A program made the translations under genes and the position numbers. Of a DNA stretch of 64,000 nucleotides, positions 24,854 through 33,818 are shown piece after piece (within the stretch, counting starts at the first letter, position 1; the number at the start of each line of letters is the position of its first letter). The stretch lies in contig DAOTTY010000081.1 of assembly GCA_034437575.1 (NCBI GenBank), positions 62,001-126,000 of the forward strand. The letters run 5' to 3'. Below the pieces are notes generated by a model. That model did not search any database. It was not told where the DNA came from and worked only from the letters and a program-made list of their open reading frames with translations. Origin of the DNA: DAOTTY01 sp034437575. GTDB lineage: Bacteria > Chloroflexota > Anaerolineae > Aggregatilineales > Phototrophicaceae.

Positions 24854-26255
24854 GTTGCCAGGATAACTGAAACCGCCGGTCGTTCAAACCGCCATCGCGA
24901 TAAGCAAAGAAAGTGTCAATCGGGGTGGCAATTGAACGAAACACCTCATCATTCTCACACTGGTACAAAGTGATCCCCACAAGGCGAGTGCCCTCCGGCG
25001 GCTCAATTTCAGACTCGGCAAAGGTTGTCATTGCCTCATTGAGTGCCTCCTGGCGGTTTGTAATGGCCTCAGTGCAGATATTGATTAGAAACGCCTCGCC
25101 AGATTCGGTCTCGATCACACTGGTTGGTCTAGCTTCATTGAGAGTGAAATCGCTAAATACATCTGCAAGAGAAACCGTCTCGGACGTTGTTGGTAAGGGT
25201 GTGTTGGTTAATGTGGGCGCTGGTGTGTCTGTCACAGTCGGTTCCTGAGTTGGCGTATCTGTCGGAGATGATGTTTCAGTTGCGGTCGGTTCGTCAGTTG
25301 TTTCTTCTGTCTCAGCAATATCCTCTATGGCAGATACAGTGGCCGCTTCTTCTGTTTCGTCATCCATTTCTTGTACGGTGGCGTCCTCGGTCGGTTCGCT
25401 GGTGGCACCATCCGGTTCTGTTAGGTTTCCCGTTGAAGTTACATCGGTTTCATCCACCTCTGTAACAACTTCTTCGGTTTGTTCCTCTATAATTTCAGTG
25501 GCATCTTCCGTTGCTTCGATTGTTTCTTCAATAGCATCATCGGTTGGTTCGGTAGGTGCTTCTGTAGCCTCATCTGTGCCAACAATCGCCCCGGTTACAG
25601 CATCATCAGTTTCAGTGGCCACCTGTGCTGATTCTGCCTCTGCCGTGATGTCACCCTGTGGCACCCCCAAACCTAAGGGCGTTTCAGTGGGGTTAGCTTG
25701 CGCCACCGCTTGAGTTGTGGCAGGTGGTGCAACCGAACTGCCCTGATTGCGAAACGCTAACCACAGCACAAATACAATCAGGGCAACGCCCAACAGAGTC
25801 GCCAATGCAAGCGGCAGCACAAGATTGCGCTTACCCTCTGCCTCAATGTCCAAATCATCGTCCAAATCGAGGTCATCGTCGAAGCTGCTATCGTCCAAAT
25901 CAGTGTCAGGCTGGTAGGAAGGTTCGGCAACAGGGCTGCCAGGGGCCAGGGGCCGGATGCGCTTGATGCCCGTGCCTATTTCGCCTGTTGGTGAGGGGGC
26001 TGTTGGCTGCAACTCATCAATCTCGGCCAACATTTCATCAACCTGTGGATACTGTGGATCCAGTTCTTTAATCTGCCGGAGCGCTCGACGTGCATCTGTG
26101 GGATTATCTACTGCATGAGCGTAAACCCACCACACATCAGGGTTATCAGCTTCGCTTTCTAACATGGGTTCCAAGAGCTGTCGCGCTTCGTCAATACGAT
26201 TTGCCTCAATGAGTTCATAAGCCTCACTAAGTGCTTCATTCGTGGCAGTCACCAT
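24843..26255 (-). CDS. Single-pass membrane protein with TPR-like N-terminus and acidic Thr-rich stalk
   Basis: 470 residues. The first 80 form TPR-like helices (EAYELIEANRIDEARQLLEP, WWVYAHAV). An acidic cytoplasmic linker, one membrane helix (about 150-172) and a very Glu/Thr-rich exterior stalk (about 185-345) follow, ending in TPTP-type repeats. A compact C-terminal domain (about 350-470) has two Cys (NICTEA, LYQCEND) that might form a disulfide. The stalk resembles mucin-like or glycosylated linkers. No function recognised. Confidence 0.75.
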   Translation of the reverse strand: MVTATNEALSEAYELIEANRIDEARQLLEPMLESEADNPDVWWVYAHAVDNPTDARRALRQIKELDPQYPQVDEMLAEIDELQPTAPSPTGEIGTGIKRIRPLAPGSPVAEPSYQPDTDLDDSSFDDDLDLDDDLDIEAEGKRNLVLPLALATLLGVALIVFVLWLAFRNQGSSVAPPATTQAVAQANPTETPLGLGVPQGDITAEAESAQVATETDDAVTGAIVGTDEATEAPTEPTDDAIEETIEATEDATEIIEEQTEEVVTEVDETDVTSTGNLTEPDGATSEPTEDATVQEMDDETEEAATVSAIEDIAETEETTDEPTATETSSPTDTPTQEPTVTDTPAPTLTNTPLPTTSETVSLADVFSDFTLNEARPTSVIETESGEAFLINICTEAITNRQEALNEAMTTFAESEIEPPEGTRLVGITLYQCENDEVFRSIATPIDTFFAYRDGGLNDRRFQLSWQPIQ

Positions 26256-26337
26256 GTTTATGTCTTTCCTAACTCATGAAAGCATGTAGATGTTTCAGTG
26301 CAGTGTACAACGTTGCCCGCGCCCTCGCAATAAAACG

Positions 26338-26371
26338 AAACAGGCTCACATCATGACGTGAGCCTGTTTTT
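26338..26371. terminator. Rho-independent terminator after tRNA-Leu
   Basis: A perfect 12-bp stem (AAACAGGCTCAC with GTGAGCCTGTTT), an eight-base loop, a T-run on the plus side (26367-26371) and TTTCGTTTTA on the minus side, so it can work in both directions. It serves the minus-strand tRNA-Leu and may also catch reads from the other side. Confidence 0.75.
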
Positions 26372-26452
26372 GCCCTGAAGAGGACTCGAACCTCCACCCC
26401 GTTAAGGACACGGCCCTCAACCGTGCGCGTCTGCCAATTCCGCCATCAGGGC
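26371..26452 (-). tRNA. tRNA-Leu (anticodon GAG)
   Basis: 82 bases with the long variable arm of a class II tRNA. The acceptor is GCCCTGA/TCAGGGC; the anticodon stem is CACGG/CCGTG with loop TTGAGGG (anticodon GAG); the T-arm is GGAGG-TTCGAGT-CCTCT; the D-region is TGGCGGAATTGGCAGACGC, as in leucine tRNAs. CCA is not encoded. Confidence 0.95.
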
Positions 26453-26533
26453 GTTACAATATGAACAGTATATATAGGATTGGGCGCGTGTCAACTATGC
26501 GGCATGGCCATCGAAAACAGAAAGGACCCGTTT

Positions 26534-27541
26534 ATGCGGATCGCGCTAGACGCGATGGGAACCGATACACACCCTCGGCCTGATGTTGCGGGAGGTGTGC
26601 TGGCTGCACGTATGTTCGGTGGAACGATCATTCTGGTTGGGGATGAACAGGCAGTTCAAGCGGAGCTGTCCACATACGACACAACTGACTTACACATTGA
26701 GATACACCATGCCAATGAAGCTGTCACCATGACGGACAAACCCAATGAAGTGCTTCGCGGCAAGAAGCAGTCATCTATACACATTGGCACGCAACTCGTT
26801 GCAGACGGTGAGGCAGACGCATTTGTGACCGCAGGCAACACTGGGGCAGCCCTGGCCATTTCGATGTTCACAGTTAAGCGCATCGAAGGCGTCAAACGCC
26901 CGGCAATCACCGCTGTTGGTGAACTGAATGGGAGTTTGGTCACCATCATTGACGTGGGCGCAAACACAGATACTAAATTGGATTGGCTCCAACAGTTTGC
27001 CCTGATGGGCCATGTTTACGCTGAACAGGTCCTCCAGGTGAAGCAGCCGCGTGTTGGCTTGCTGGCAAACGGCACTGAAGGCACAAAAGGCAATCAACTC
27101 GTGCGTGATGCCAATCCTGTTTTTCAGAACATGCCTATCAACTTCGTTGGTAACATTGAACCTGGGGACATTTTTGAAGGCAAAGTTGATGTTGTTGTGA
27201 CGGATGGGTATGTGGGTAACATCCTGCTAAAAACATTTGAGGCCACAATGTCATCGTTGGGCAAGATACTGCGGCGTGAACTTACAGTAGATTGGCGCGC
27301 AAAGCTCGGTGCGTGGCTGTTGCGGCCTTATCTGCACACAAGCATTCGGCAATTAGACCCCACACAGTACGGTGGTGCCCCGTTGCTGGGCCTTAATGGC
27401 ATTGTCATCATCACTCATGGTGGCGCGTCTGCTGAGGTCATACGGGACTCAGTCGGTCAGGCACGGAAGGCGGTTCAGGCTGATGTCATCAGAAAAACGG
27501 CACAGGGGTTGATGGAACTGAACCAGGGTAAATCGGAATGA
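26534..27541 (+). CDS. plsX: Phosphate acyltransferase PlsX
   Basis: 335 residues making acyl phosphate from acyl-ACP for phospholipid synthesis. Seen: MRIALDAMGTDTHPRPDV at the N-terminus, MTDKPNEVLRGKKQSSI, DAFVTAGNTGAAL, IDVGANTD and VVVTDGYVGNILLKT. The ATG at 26534 follows AAAGGAC and gives the canonical start; upstream in-frame codons lack family resemblance. It overlaps fabF by four bases (ATGA), a common pairing of membrane lipid genes. Confidence 0.95.
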   Translation: MRIALDAMGTDTHPRPDVAGGVLAARMFGGTIILVGDEQAVQAELSTYDTTDLHIEIHHANEAVTMTDKPNEVLRGKKQSSIHIGTQLVADGEADAFVTAGNTGAALAISMFTVKRIEGVKRPAITAVGELNGSLVTIIDVGANTDTKLDWLQQFALMGHVYAEQVLQVKQPRVGLLANGTEGTKGNQLVRDANPVFQNMPINFVGNIEPGDIFEGKVDVVVTDGYVGNILLKTFEATMSSLGKILRRELTVDWRAKLGAWLLRPYLHTSIRQLDPTQYGGAPLLGLNGIVIITHGGASAEVIRDSVGQARKAVQADVIRKTAQGLMELNQGKSE

Positions 27542-28797
27542 GATTAGTAGACGAGCGTGGCAGGCCACGTGTCGTAGTGACTGGCATGGGCGCAGTTACC
27601 CCACATGGTGACGCACAACAAACCTGGGTCAATCTCTTACAGGCGCAGTCAGCCATTACCCGCATTGAACAAGATTGGGCTACTCATGTGCCCGTAGGCA
27701 TCGCCGGGCAGGCGTATGACTTTGACCCGCTGGTCTATCTTTCCAAAAAGGAGGTGCGGCGTGTGCCACGCCCGTCACAATTTGCAATAGCTGCTGTGCA
27801 AATGGCCCTTGATGACAGCGGCTTGGATTTAGACGATGTTGAGCATGAGCGCGTGGGAGTCGTGATGGGTACGACAATGGGGCCACACTTGCTTGCGGAG
27901 GAGATGACCACCCGATACCGCCAGAATAATCACAAGCGTCCTAATCCTGTGTTGTTCGCAAATTGCCTGCCCAATATGCCTGCTCATTACATCAGTGAGC
28001 GCCTGCGAGCTTATGGCCCACAAATGACACCCATTGCAGCATGTGCAACCGGGACACAGGCAATTGGCGATGGTGTTGAGTTGATCCGCACAAGACGTGC
28101 CGATGTTGTTTTCGCAGGTGCCACAGAAGCGATTATCCAGGATTACATCATTGCGGGCTTTGCTTCCATCGAGGCACTGGCAACTGGCTATGAGCAAGAC
28201 CCAACCGCAGCCAGCCGCCCCTTTGACGCTGACCGCTCCGGCTTCGTACTAAGTGAAGGATGTGCCCTGCTCGTACTGGAAACGCTAGAACACGCCTTAG
28301 GGCGCGATGCTGCCATCTATGCGGAGGTGCTGGGCCATGCCAGTTCATCTGATGCATACCACATTGCTGCCATTGACCCGGACGCCAGCGGAATGATCCG
28401 CAGTATGCGGTGGGCACTTGCGGATGCACGCTTGGTGCCAAATCAGATTGGTTACATCAATTCGCACGGTTCATCAACCGAGCCGAATGACCGTCTAGAA
28501 ACTTTGGCCATCAAACAGATATGGGGCGAAGATGCTTACACAACTCCTATAAGTTCCACCAAAAGTATGTTGGGCCATGCTATGGCCGCTGCGGGCGCGA
28601 TTGAAGCAATTGCCAGCCTTCAAGCGCTGAATACCCATATACTTCCGCCCACAATTAACTACCAAACAGCCGATCCAACCTGCGACCTGGATTATGTCCC
28701 TAACGAGGCCCGCAGCGTGCAGCCCATGACGGCTGTGCTGTCGGCTAATTTTGGCCTGGGTGGGCAAAATGCAACCGTCATCTTCGGCAAAGTCTAA
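27538..28797 (+). CDS. fabF: Beta-ketoacyl-ACP synthase II
   Basis: 419 residues condensing malonyl-ACP with acyl-ACP in fatty acid elongation. The triad is present: Cys in IAACATGTQ (about 172), His in NSHGSSTEPND (about 309) and His in KSMLGHAMAAAG (about 345). The C-terminal NFGLGGQNAT loop is normal. Minor variants (IAACAT and NSHGSS where many enzymes have TACAT and NAHGTS) keep all catalytic residues. Translation is coupled to plsX. Confidence 0.93.
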   Translation: MRLVDERGRPRVVVTGMGAVTPHGDAQQTWVNLLQAQSAITRIEQDWATHVPVGIAGQAYDFDPLVYLSKKEVRRVPRPSQFAIAAVQMALDDSGLDLDDVEHERVGVVMGTTMGPHLLAEEMTTRYRQNNHKRPNPVLFANCLPNMPAHYISERLRAYGPQMTPIAACATGTQAIGDGVELIRTRRADVVFAGATEAIIQDYIIAGFASIEALATGYEQDPTAASRPFDADRSGFVLSEGCALLVLETLEHALGRDAAIYAEVLGHASSSDAYHIAAIDPDASGMIRSMRWALADARLVPNQIGYINSHGSSTEPNDRLETLAIKQIWGEDAYTTPISSTKSMLGHAMAAAGAIEAIASLQALNTHILPPTINYQTADPTCDLDYVPNEARSVQPMTAVLSANFGLGGQNATVIFGKV

Positions 28798-28868
28798 TCC
28801 TTGCGACCACACGCTCAAAGGTTACAATATAGTTACGAACGTTTTTCAGTCAGCACAGGTACAACAAC

Positions 28869-30245
28869 ATGCCACAAAGCATAACCATTGTCGGCGGAGG
28901 TCTCGCCGGGTCAGAAGCAGCATGGCAGCTTGCAGAGCGTGGTTTTGCAGTCAGGCTGTACGAAATGCGGCCCAGGCGTGAAACCGGCGCTCACGTCACT
29001 GGCCAACTTGGGGAATTAGTTTGCAGTAACTCGCTAGGTTCTAAGCTAGCTGACCGAGCAACCGGTGTGCTACAAAACGAACTCCGTTCGCTGCGGTCAC
29101 TGCTGATTAACGTCGCGGATCAGACAGCCGTACCTGCCGGGGGTGCCCTCGCTGTTGACCGTAAGCTATTTGCAGAAAAGGTCACGCATCATCTCGAAGC
29201 CCACCCGAATATCGAGGTTATCCGCGAAGAAGTGACTGATATTCCTGATGGCCCGACGATTGTCGCAACGGGTCCACTCACCGCAGACAAACTCGCTCAG
29301 GCTATCGCTAAATTGAGCGACGAGGAGTACCTGTACTTCTATGATGCCATTTCACCCATTGTGACGCATGAAAGTATTAACATGGACGTTGCTTTCTTCG
29401 CTAACCGCTATGGACATGGCGATGTTGAAGGTGAAGCGGGTGATTACATCAATTGCCCGATGACCCGCGACGAATACGAACATTTTGTTAATACACTACT
29501 CGCCGCTGAGACGATCCAATTAAGAAGTTTTGAGGAGGAAGACCCGGTTTTCTTTGAGCGGTGTATGCCGGTTGAGCAGATTGCAGCGCGTGGATTTGAG
29601 TCGTTGGCATTTGGCCCGATGCGTCCGGTTGGCTTGACTGACCCTCGCACAGGTAAACGTCCTTATGCCGTTGTCCAGCTTCGCCGGGATAACATCGCTG
29701 GCAGTCTTTACAATCTGGTCGGCTTTCAGACGAATATTCGTTACGGGCAACAAAAAACCATCTTGCAGCTCATTCCAGGTCTCGAAAACGCGGACTTTAT
29801 CCGGTTTGGGCAAATGCACCGTAATACCTTCTTGAACTCCCCATCCATGCTGGAACCCACTATGCGCTACCGTGGGCGCGAAGACCTGTATTTCGCCGGG
29901 CAGATTACCGGAGTTGAGGGGTATGTAGGCAATGTTGCCACCGGGTTATTTGCCGCGCTCAACCTGGCACGCCACCTCAAGGGTGAATCGACGTGGGTGC
30001 TGCCACAAACCACCATGCTTGGCGCACTGTGCCATTACGTCACCCATGCAGAGGCCAAGTACTTCCAGCCAATGAAGGCAAATTTTGGTATACTGCCCGA
30101 ATTGCCGCAGCGCATCAAGAGCAAACGTGAACGCTATGCTGCCTATGCCGAACGTGCCCGAAATGACATGCAGGCATCCATCAGCACACATGCGGACGGT
30201 TACCTGACGCCTTTTGTATCTGAACCCATAACACACCAAGAATAA
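28869..30245 (+). CDS. trmFO: Folate/FAD-dependent tRNA uracil-54 methyltransferase TrmFO
   Basis: 458 residues using methylene-tetrahydrofolate and FADH2 to make ribothymidine at tRNA position 54. Seen: the FAD loop IVGGGLAGSEAAWQLA (residues 6-21), RLYEMRP, the block ELVCSNSLGSKL containing the catalytic Cys region, CMPVEQIAARG, ALRPVGL-like GPMRPVGLTDP, and GVEGYVGNVATG. Normal length. Cofactors are known for the family. Confidence 0.95.
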   Translation: MPQSITIVGGGLAGSEAAWQLAERGFAVRLYEMRPRRETGAHVTGQLGELVCSNSLGSKLADRATGVLQNELRSLRSLLINVADQTAVPAGGALAVDRKLFAEKVTHHLEAHPNIEVIREEVTDIPDGPTIVATGPLTADKLAQAIAKLSDEEYLYFYDAISPIVTHESINMDVAFFANRYGHGDVEGEAGDYINCPMTRDEYEHFVNTLLAAETIQLRSFEEEDPVFFERCMPVEQIAARGFESLAFGPMRPVGLTDPRTGKRPYAVVQLRRDNIAGSLYNLVGFQTNIRYGQQKTILQLIPGLENADFIRFGQMHRNTFLNSPSMLEPTMRYRGREDLYFAGQITGVEGYVGNVATGLFAALNLARHLKGESTWVLPQTTMLGALCHYVTHAEAKYFQPMKANFGILPELPQRIKSKRERYAAYAERARNDMQASISTHADGYLTPFVSEPITHQE

Positions 30246-30254
30246 GATAAATCT

Positions 30255-31445
30255 ATGTTAACGAACCGCACAACGCCGATCCGGCGTGCAGACCGCCTGG
30301 ATCGGCTCCCCCCCTACGTATTTGTTACAATTTCGCAGAACGTACAACGCCTGACGGTTGCCGGGCACGACATTGTCCGCTTTGATATTGGTAACCCGGA
30401 TATGCCCCCGCCGCAGCATGTGATCGACACGCTGTCCAAAGTTGCCAGCCAGCCTGACCAACACGGTTATGCCGGGTATCGCGGCATCGCGGCCTTTCGT
30501 CAGGCCGTAGCCGGTCACTACCAACGTCGTTTTGGTGTAACGCTCGATCCTGAAACCGAGGTGCTGCCGCTGATTGGTAGCAAAGAGGGCATTGTAAACC
30601 TGATGCTGGCATATGTTGATGGGGACACGGTTGTGCTAGTGCCAGAAATCGGCTATCCAGCCTATGAAATGGGTGCCCGGCTCGCTGGTGGCACCGTTCG
30701 TTATGTCCCCATGCCACCCGATAACGGCTACCTGCTGGATGTCACACAAATCAACCCAGAGGACATCCAACAGGCACAAATGTTATGGGTTAATTACCCG
30801 AATAACCCAACCGGTGCTATTGCCAACCTCGCTTTTTATGAGCAGTTGGTTGCGTTCTGTGGCGAAAACGGTATCTTGCTGGCGTCAGATAACCCCTATG
30901 CTGAAGTCCTTTATGATGACACAACCGGGCTGAGTGCCTTACAGGCTGACCCTGATAAAACTTGCACCGTCGAATTCATGTCGTTTTCCAAATCCTACAA
31001 CATGGCCGGATGGCGTCTGGGTGCGGCTGTCGGCAATGCGGATGTACTCAAGAACCTGTTGCACGTCAAAAGCAATATGGATAGCGGTCACTTTAAGGCG
31101 ATCTATCACGCAGGCATTGCTGCACTGGAGCAAACCGACCCCGCGTGGATAGCAGAGCGCAACGCGATCTATCAGCAGCGCCGCGACTTGATTATGAACG
31201 CACTGCCGGATGTGGGCCTAAAGGCGGAAAAGCCTGCTGGTGCCATGTATGTTTGGGCGCAAGTGATGGATGGTAACGCCGAACAGTATGTCATGGATGC
31301 ACTCAAGGTAGCGCATGTGTCCCTAGCCCCTGGTATTGCCTATGGCCCCGGTGGTGCAGGCTACATTCGCCTGAGTGTAGGAGTGCCTAATGAACGTTTG
31401 CAAGCGGGTTTTGACCGACTGAAAACATGGTATATGAAGCGGTAG
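30255..31445 (+). CDS. dapL: LL-diaminopimelate aminotransferase
   Basis: 396 residues of class I/II PLP aminotransferase. Seen: DRLDRLPPYVFVTIS at the start, FDIGNPDMPPPQHV, GYAGYRGIAAFRQAV, LIGSKEGI, NYPNNPTGA and the PLP lysine in SFSKSYNMAGWRLG (about 249-262). These match the bacterial DapL group that converts tetrahydrodipicolinate directly to LL-diaminopimelate. Another aspartate-type aminotransferase is possible. It lies nine bases after trmFO and three before hflX. Confidence 0.85.
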   Translation: MLTNRTTPIRRADRLDRLPPYVFVTISQNVQRLTVAGHDIVRFDIGNPDMPPPQHVIDTLSKVASQPDQHGYAGYRGIAAFRQAVAGHYQRRFGVTLDPETEVLPLIGSKEGIVNLMLAYVDGDTVVLVPEIGYPAYEMGARLAGGTVRYVPMPPDNGYLLDVTQINPEDIQQAQMLWVNYPNNPTGAIANLAFYEQLVAFCGENGILLASDNPYAEVLYDDTTGLSALQADPDKTCTVEFMSFSKSYNMAGWRLGAAVGNADVLKNLLHVKSNMDSGHFKAIYHAGIAALEQTDPAWIAERNAIYQQRRDLIMNALPDVGLKAEKPAGAMYVWAQVMDGNAEQYVMDALKVAHVSLAPGIAYGPGGAGYIRLSVGVPNERLQAGFDRLKTWYMKR

Positions 31446-31448
31446 CCT

Positions 31449-32771
31449 ATGACCAACTACTTTGAAACTGAATTAGTGCCCGAACGTGCCTTCCTGGTTG
31501 GCATCGAAATTCGTGGCACCCGGTCTCCGCTGATGATTGAGGACTCACTGGAAGAACTGGCTCTTCTAGCCGACACGGCTGGCCTTGATGTTGTAGGAGA
31601 GGCCATGCAGCGCCTGCACAGCGTTGACCCAGCCACATACATCGGCTCCGGTAAGGTGAACGAAATCCGCGAAGCGGTTACAGCGCTCGATGCCCAGGTA
31701 ATTGTTTTCGATGATGAACTATCACCACGACACCAGCGTGAACTTGAAAAACGCTTTGGCGAAAACGTCCGCGTGGTTGACCGCTCTGTGCTGATCCTCG
31801 ATATTTTCGCCCAACACGCCCGCACCCACGAAGGGTCTTTACAGGTGGAGCTGGCCCAATACGAATATCGCTTACCTCGCCTGACACGCCAATGGTCGCA
31901 CCTTGCTCGGCAGGCTGGCGGCGGCGGCGCTCGTGGTGGTTCTGGTGGCGTGGGCCTGCGCGGCCCCGGTGAAACTCAGCTTGAGGCTGACCGCCGTGAA
32001 ATCCGCGATAAGATTGATAAACTCAAAGAAAGCTTGGAAGGCGTCCGCATTCACCGAGAAACCCACCGGCGCAAGCGGCGTAAATCGGGCATCCCGGTTG
32101 TTGCACTGGTGGGCTACACCAACGCAGGAAAGTCAACACTCTTGCAAGCCCTCACAGGCGCTAAAACATACGTGGCAGATCAGCTATTCGCCACGCTAGA
32201 CCCGCTGACCCGCAAAACAGAGCTGCCGTCTGGCCGCAACATGCTTTTATCAGACACAGTGGGATTCATCCAAAAGCTGCCCACGACCTTAATCGCGGCA
32301 TTTCGCGCAACATTGGAAGAAGCCAAAGAAGCCACGCTGGTGCTGCATGTTGTAGATGCATCCCATGCCAACGTTATTGAGCACATCGAAACGGTCGAGG
32401 ATACACTGGCTGAGATTGACCTCCCGGACGTTCGGCGCATCCTGGTATGGAACAAAGCCGACCTGTGGCACGAAAGTGTGCCCCCAGCACTGCCGCCAGA
32501 CATCGCCCTGGGCTATGAACGTGACGTGCTAATCTCTGCCCAAACGGGACAGGGCTTAGATGAACTTCTTCAAGCAATAGAGGACGTGCTGGCTGCGTCA
32601 ATGTACCGGCTGCGCTTGCTGATTCCATACTCAGAAGGACAGATCGTATCCCTGCTGTATGACTTAGCCACTGTGGAGGCACAAGAACACATAGCAGATG
32701 GTGTTTGCATGACGGTGCAGGTTCCGGCTTCACTTTACGAACGTATCGCCCAATTTCAAATTCTGGAGTAA
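31449..32771 (+). CDS. hflX: GTPase HflX
   Basis: 440 residues, a ribosome-splitting GTPase that rescues stalled ribosomes after stress. N-terminal nucleotide-binding domain with ATYIGSGKVNEI and FDDELSPRHQRELE; glycine-rich linker GGGGARGGSGGVGLRGPGETQLE; G domain with GYTNAGKSTL (P-loop), DTVGFIQKLP and NKAD; and a short C-terminal domain. All typical and full length. Start three bases after dapL. Confidence 0.95.
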   Translation: MTNYFETELVPERAFLVGIEIRGTRSPLMIEDSLEELALLADTAGLDVVGEAMQRLHSVDPATYIGSGKVNEIREAVTALDAQVIVFDDELSPRHQRELEKRFGENVRVVDRSVLILDIFAQHARTHEGSLQVELAQYEYRLPRLTRQWSHLARQAGGGGARGGSGGVGLRGPGETQLEADRREIRDKIDKLKESLEGVRIHRETHRRKRRKSGIPVVALVGYTNAGKSTLLQALTGAKTYVADQLFATLDPLTRKTELPSGRNMLLSDTVGFIQKLPTTLIAAFRATLEEAKEATLVLHVVDASHANVIEHIETVEDTLAEIDLPDVRRILVWNKADLWHESVPPALPPDIALGYERDVLISAQTGQGLDELLQAIEDVLAASMYRLRLLIPYSEGQIVSLLYDLATVEAQEHIADGVCMTVQVPASLYERIAQFQILE

Positions 32772-32774
32772 ACC

Positions 32775-33044
32775 ATGCGTGGCTATCTAGACACATCAAA
32801 AACACTCTATCGTTTCATCGTCTTTGTATCAGAGACACTGGCTGCCCGCCGTGGCCTGTTACCACTGATTGGTATCGGGATGACCATTGTTGGGTTCACC
32901 TTGCTTATTGTGGACGTGTTTGCTGCTCATTGGGTGATTGAGCTGGCGGGGGTGCTGTTCCAGGGACTCGGTATCATCATTGCGCTCATCGGGTTATTGC
33001 TGATTGAACCGCTGGGGCCAGCGCAACCCTATCACCGAGAATAG
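32775..33044 (+). CDS. Small two-helix membrane protein
   Basis: 89 residues with a basic N-terminal part and two hydrophobic helices (about 28-48 and 53-75). No family recognised. It starts three bases after hflX and is followed six bases later by the acetyltransferase, so it is part of that operon. Not catalytic in appearance; perhaps an accessory membrane protein. Confidence 0.7.
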   Translation: MRGYLDTSKTLYRFIVFVSETLAARRGLLPLIGIGMTIVGFTLLIVDVFAAHWVIELAGVLFQGLGIIIALIGLLLIEPLGPAQPYHRE

Positions 33045-33050
33045 ATCATT

Positions 33051-33818
33051 TTGGTTCATTATCGTACTGTCAACACACCGGCGGATATGGAACGAGTGGT
33101 TGACCTGGAAATCGCAATCTGGGGCGTCGGTGATCGAGATGCTTTTGCTCCCCACCTGATGTGCCTGCTGCCCATAAACGGTGGCGCTGTTATAGTGGCT
33201 GAGGCAGACGAAGAGTTCGTCGGGTTTTGTGCATCAATCCCCGCGCTGCGCGACGGCATACCCATGTTATGGTCGTTCATGGCGGGAGTGCATCCCAGCT
33301 ATCAGGGTCAGGGCATTGGTTATGCACTCAAGCATTATCAGCGCCAGTGGGCAGCCGACAACGGCTTCTCACAAATCCACTGGACGTTTGACCCACTCAA
33401 AAGCCGCAATGCCAACTTTAACTTGAACCTGTTGGGAGCAGTCGGTTATCGCTATCACCCCAATCTCTATGGTCGGATGGTTGATGCCATCAATGTTCAT
33501 CCACTCCCATCAGATCGCTTAGAGGTTTGCTGGAATGTTACCGATAAGACGCAAGACAAAACCATCGAGGCTAATGTGAGCCATGATGATGTCCTCATGT
33601 TGGTTGACCGCCCGACAACGAACTGTGAAACATCCCTGGTAGATACTCTACCGCCGTATGTCGGTATTCAATCGCCACCCGCTGCGGCAGCAAACTTGGA
33701 ATCCTGGCAAAGCAAGATGAGGCATGCTTTTTTGTATGCCTTTGCACACGGTTTCCGCGTGCGCCGTTACGTCCAGGACGATGCAGCAAGTTATTACCTG
33801 CTGCATCGGGTGGGCTAA
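33051..33818 (+). CDS. GNAT-family acetyltransferase
   Basis: 255 residues. The acetyl-CoA-binding motif is in SFMAGVHPSYQGQGIGYALK (about 80-99, R/Q-x-x-G-x-G type). The second half (TFDPLKSRNANFNLNLLGAVGYRYHPNLYG) is typical of a GNAT subgroup whose substrates are little known. The start is TTG at 33051, giving VHYRTVNTPADMERV; the next in-frame ATG cuts the first strand. The stop overlaps the convergent gene by four bases. Confidence 0.82.
   Translation: MVHYRTVNTPADMERVVDLEIAIWGVGDRDAFAPHLMCLLPINGGAVIVAEADEEFVGFCASIPALRDGIPMLWSFMAGVHPSYQGQGIGYALKHYQRQWAADNGFSQIHWTFDPLKSRNANFNLNLLGAVGYRYHPNLYGRMVDAINVHPLPSDRLEVCWNVTDKTQDKTIEANVSHDDVLMLVDRPTTNCETSLVDTLPPYVGIQSPPAAAANLESWQSKMRHAFLYAFAHGFRVRRYVQDDAASYYLLHRVG

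Noticed and set aside
25327..25713. Ser/Val-rich open frame on the plus strand
   Set aside because: It is the antisense shadow of the Thr/Glu-rich stalk gene and follows its codon pattern.
32374..32805. 143-codon antisense frame over hflX
   Set aside because: Opposes a well supported gene and shows no motif.
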